Assembly (NCBI GenBank): GCA_050734915.1
Contig: JBOHUX010000016.1
Span: 1-23,349 of the forward strand
DNA: 23,349 nucleotides
Origin: JBOHUX01 sp050734915
GTDB lineage: Bacteria; Chloroflexota; Dormibacteria; Dormibacterales; Dormibacteraceae
Direction: 5' to 3'
Shown here: piece by piece, positions 22,101 through 23,349 of the stretch
Position numbering within the stretch: the first letter of the stretch is position 1
Layout of the letters: every line of letters begins with the position of its first letter
The notes under the pieces: model-generated
The model's input: the letters and a program-made list of their open reading frames with translations, nothing else
Told to the model about the DNA's origin: nothing
Databases searched by the model: none
Program-made: the position numbers and the translations under genes

Positions 22101-22699
22101 CAGTAGCGCGTCTGGCGCCAGGGATCCGCCTCGTCGTGGTACCCCCGCTGCTCCCAGAACCCGAGCCGGTTGCGGGGCATGAACTCCAGTCCCCGCAGCC
22201 ACTTGGCCGACTTCCAGAAGTACCTCTTGGGGACCAGGAGGCGGAGCGGCCAGCCGTGCTCGGGAGTGAGCTCCTCCCCATTTCGGGCCCAGCAGAGCAT
22301 GACGTCGTCATCGTCCAGCACCTCGAGCGGCAGACTGGTCGTGTAGCCGTATTCGCAGTGGGCCATCACGTACCGCGCCTCGGGGTCGGGCCGGGCGCGC
22401 GTCAGGATCTCCTGGATGGGGACGCCGGTCCAGTGGTCGCCGAGCCGGCTCCAGGCGGTCACGCAGTGGATGTCGGAGGTCTGCTCGCGGGTGGGCAGGG
22501 CGCGCAACTCCCGATGATCGAGGGTCAGCTCGCCCCCCACCAGCCCGAAGACCTTGAGATCCCACTTCTCGAGGTCGGTCTTCGGAACCGGTCCGAAGTG
22601 AAGCACCGGCCACCGGTCGGGGGCGGTCAGAGTCTGCCCCGGCGGCACCCGGTCGCCGATCTTGGGATCGAGTGCCGGGCGAGGTCGCGGATCCTCCAT
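22097..22699 (-). CDS. Molybdopterin-dependent oxidoreductase, sulfite oxidase-like (YuiH type)
   Basis: The 200-residue protein is a single SUOX/molybdopterin-binding domain. It has DRWPVLHFGPVPKTDLEKWD (28-47), the conserved molybdenum-ligand cysteine in SDIHCVTAWSRLGDHWTGVP (Cys79), GYTTSLPLEVLDDDDVML and the family C-terminus (RLLVPKRYFWKSAKWLRGLEF). No signal peptide or Tat motif is seen, so it is probably cytoplasmic like YuiH-type proteins, in contrast to exported YedY/MsrP. The substrate is unknown; sulfite or another oxyanion or S-oxide is possible. ATG 22699 is preceded by a TATACT box 8 nt away and no Shine-Dalgarno. The stop overlaps the GTG of the SAM hydrolase-like gene, so the two are coupled. 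Confidence 0.9.
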   Translation of the reverse strand: MEDPRPRPALDPKIGDRVPPGQTLTAPDRWPVLHFGPVPKTDLEKWDLKVFGLVGGELTLDHRELRALPTREQTSDIHCVTAWSRLGDHWTGVPIQEILTRARPDPEARYVMAHCEYGYTTSLPLEVLDDDDVMLCWARNGEELTPEHGWPLRLLVPKRYFWKSAKWLRGLEFMPRNRLGFWEQRGYHDEADPWRQTRYW

Positions 22700-22707
22700 C
22701 CGGGGCC

Positions 22708-22713
22708 AGTATA
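22708..22713 (-). promoter_or_regulatory. Candidate -10 box (TATACT) for near-leaderless mRNA
   Basis: TATACT on the minus strand ends 8 nt before ATG 22699, so transcription would begin at or within a base or two of the start codon. No separate ribosome binding site is present. A clear -35 hexamer is not visible. Confidence 0.4.
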
Positions 22714-22740
22714 GGGTGACTCCGGAACGCGCCCGGTGCG

Positions 22741-23349
22741 TCAGCCGGCGAGGACCGTGAATGACCACCGCTCGTGAAAGGGCCGTCCGTCGAGGGAGCC
22801 CGCTGCGTCGGCGGTGTACCTCGCTCCAGGCGTGAGCGGGCGTTTCGCCAGCATCGCCCACTGGCCGGGCTGGAGGTCGGGGTTGGCCGGGCCGGGAGAA
22901 TCGGTGAAGACCGGGAGCGAGTGACCGGCGGCATCCCTGAGCGAGGCGCTGGTCACCGACAGGGTGTCCGCGCCGCCGGCCTGGATGGTGATCGGGTACC
23001 CGATCGGATAGCGCGCCCCCGGCGCCGGGTCGGGCAGCTCGTTGCCGACGAACTGGGGCGGCACTCCCGACTGGCCGGAGCGGGGATAGACGATCGGCGC
23101 TCCAGGCGCCGGGGCACCGAGCCCCAACTCCATCACCTCCACGCTGAGCCCCCCCACGCTTGCGGTTCCGAAGCCCGCCCCGGTCGCCTCCCGGTCGAGC
23201 ACCGGGAAGCGGTGGTAGACGGAATCGACCCAGGTTTCGACCGCGCTGGCGGGGCTCTCGACGTGATCGATCACCTCCGAGGACCGGGAGCCCCGATAGC
23301 CGAAGTGGCGCGACCGGTCGAGCCCGTTGACCCCAGTGAACCCGGGCAG
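22741..23349 (-). CDS. CAP (SCP/PR1)-domain protein, N-terminus beyond the right edge
   Basis: The frame is open to the window edge. It begins LPGFTGVNGLDRSRHFGYRG, which with SEVIDHVESPASAVETWVDS and VYHRFPVLDREATGAGFG matches a bacterial CAP domain of secreted proteins. After this comes a Pro/Gly-rich region and a beta-rich C-terminal part (about 120 residues) with TIQAGGADTLSVTSASLRDA and RWSFTVLAG, resembling an Ig-like or bacterial surface domain. CAP proteins are extracellular; their activity is usually unknown. The N-terminal signal peptide, if any, is outside the window. An ATG/GTG near 23274 is internal, not the true start. Confidence 0.8.
   Translation of the reverse strand: MPGFTGVNGLDRSRHFGYRGSRSSEVIDHVESPASAVETWVDSVYHRFPVLDREATGAGFGTASVGGLSVEVMELGLGAPAPGAPIVYPRSGQSGVPPQFVGNELPDPAPGARYPIGYPITIQAGGADTLSVTSASLRDAAGHSLPVFTDSPGPANPDLQPGQWAMLAKRPLTPGARYTADAAGSLDGRPFHERWSFTVLAG

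Overview
The window is strongly G+C-rich chromosomal DNA from what looks like a monoderm-type bacterium of the Actinobacteriota/Chloroflexota/Dormibacterota side of the tree. The grounds are a class-F-like sortase, the MurT/GatD lipid II amidation pair, a 32-residue bS22 (AURKAIP1/COX24-type) ribosomal protein, a comEA-comEC-holA-rpsT block, many GTG/TTG starts, and several -10-like boxes placed for short or absent 5' leaders. The placement is inference; no 16S rRNA or marker set is present.

Layout. 1-722: right-hand part of an IS630-family element (minus strand) whose two reading frames are joined by a -1 shift, cut by the window edge. 749-768: a perfect 20-bp palindrome resembling an NrdR box. 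777-852: tRNA-Ala(GGC). 880-1626: sortase. 1598-5026 (minus): a tightly packed operon of a gamma-carbonic-anhydrase-like protein, ispE, murT and gatD with 2-nt gaps and 4-nt stop/start overlaps. 5275-5706: rpsT with a long basic tail. 5739-9565 (minus): comEA, comEC and holA. 9655-9725: tRNA-Gln(TTG). 9883-12238 (plus): a DUF1801 protein, an MFS exporter and a small lipoprotein, the most accessory-looking part. 12477-15150 (minus): leuS preceded by a 45-residue one-span membrane protein. 15194-16087 (minus): EamA transporter, and 16087-16584 (plus): HIT protein, whose start codons share one base. 16619-17752 (minus): acyl-CoA dehydrogenase. 18126-18224: bS22. 18285-19274 (minus): phospholipase-D-like lipoprotein. 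19570-21358: drug-type ABC exporter pair. 21381-22699 (minus): molybdopterin oxidoreductase translationally coupled to a SAM hydrolase-like protein. 22741-23349 (minus): CAP-domain protein cut by the right edge.

How it fits together. IspE (isoprenoid precursors, which feed the lipid carrier), MurT/GatD (amidation of lipid II) and the neighbouring sortase form a cell-envelope theme. ComEA/ComEC point to DNA uptake. rpsT, leuS, bS22, holA and the tRNAs are core information genes.

No single obviously new multi-gene system is visible. The most interesting signals are residue-level departures from family consensus (ComEC without metallo-hydrolase ligands, LeuRS with altered HIGH and KMSKS, the gamma-CA-like protein and the SAM hydrolase each with a key His replaced by Glu, MurT with one zinc Cys lost), an orphan NrdR-like box beside an IS, the zero-gap divergent EamA/HIT arrangement with a probable CTG start, and two genes below usual annotation length cut-offs.
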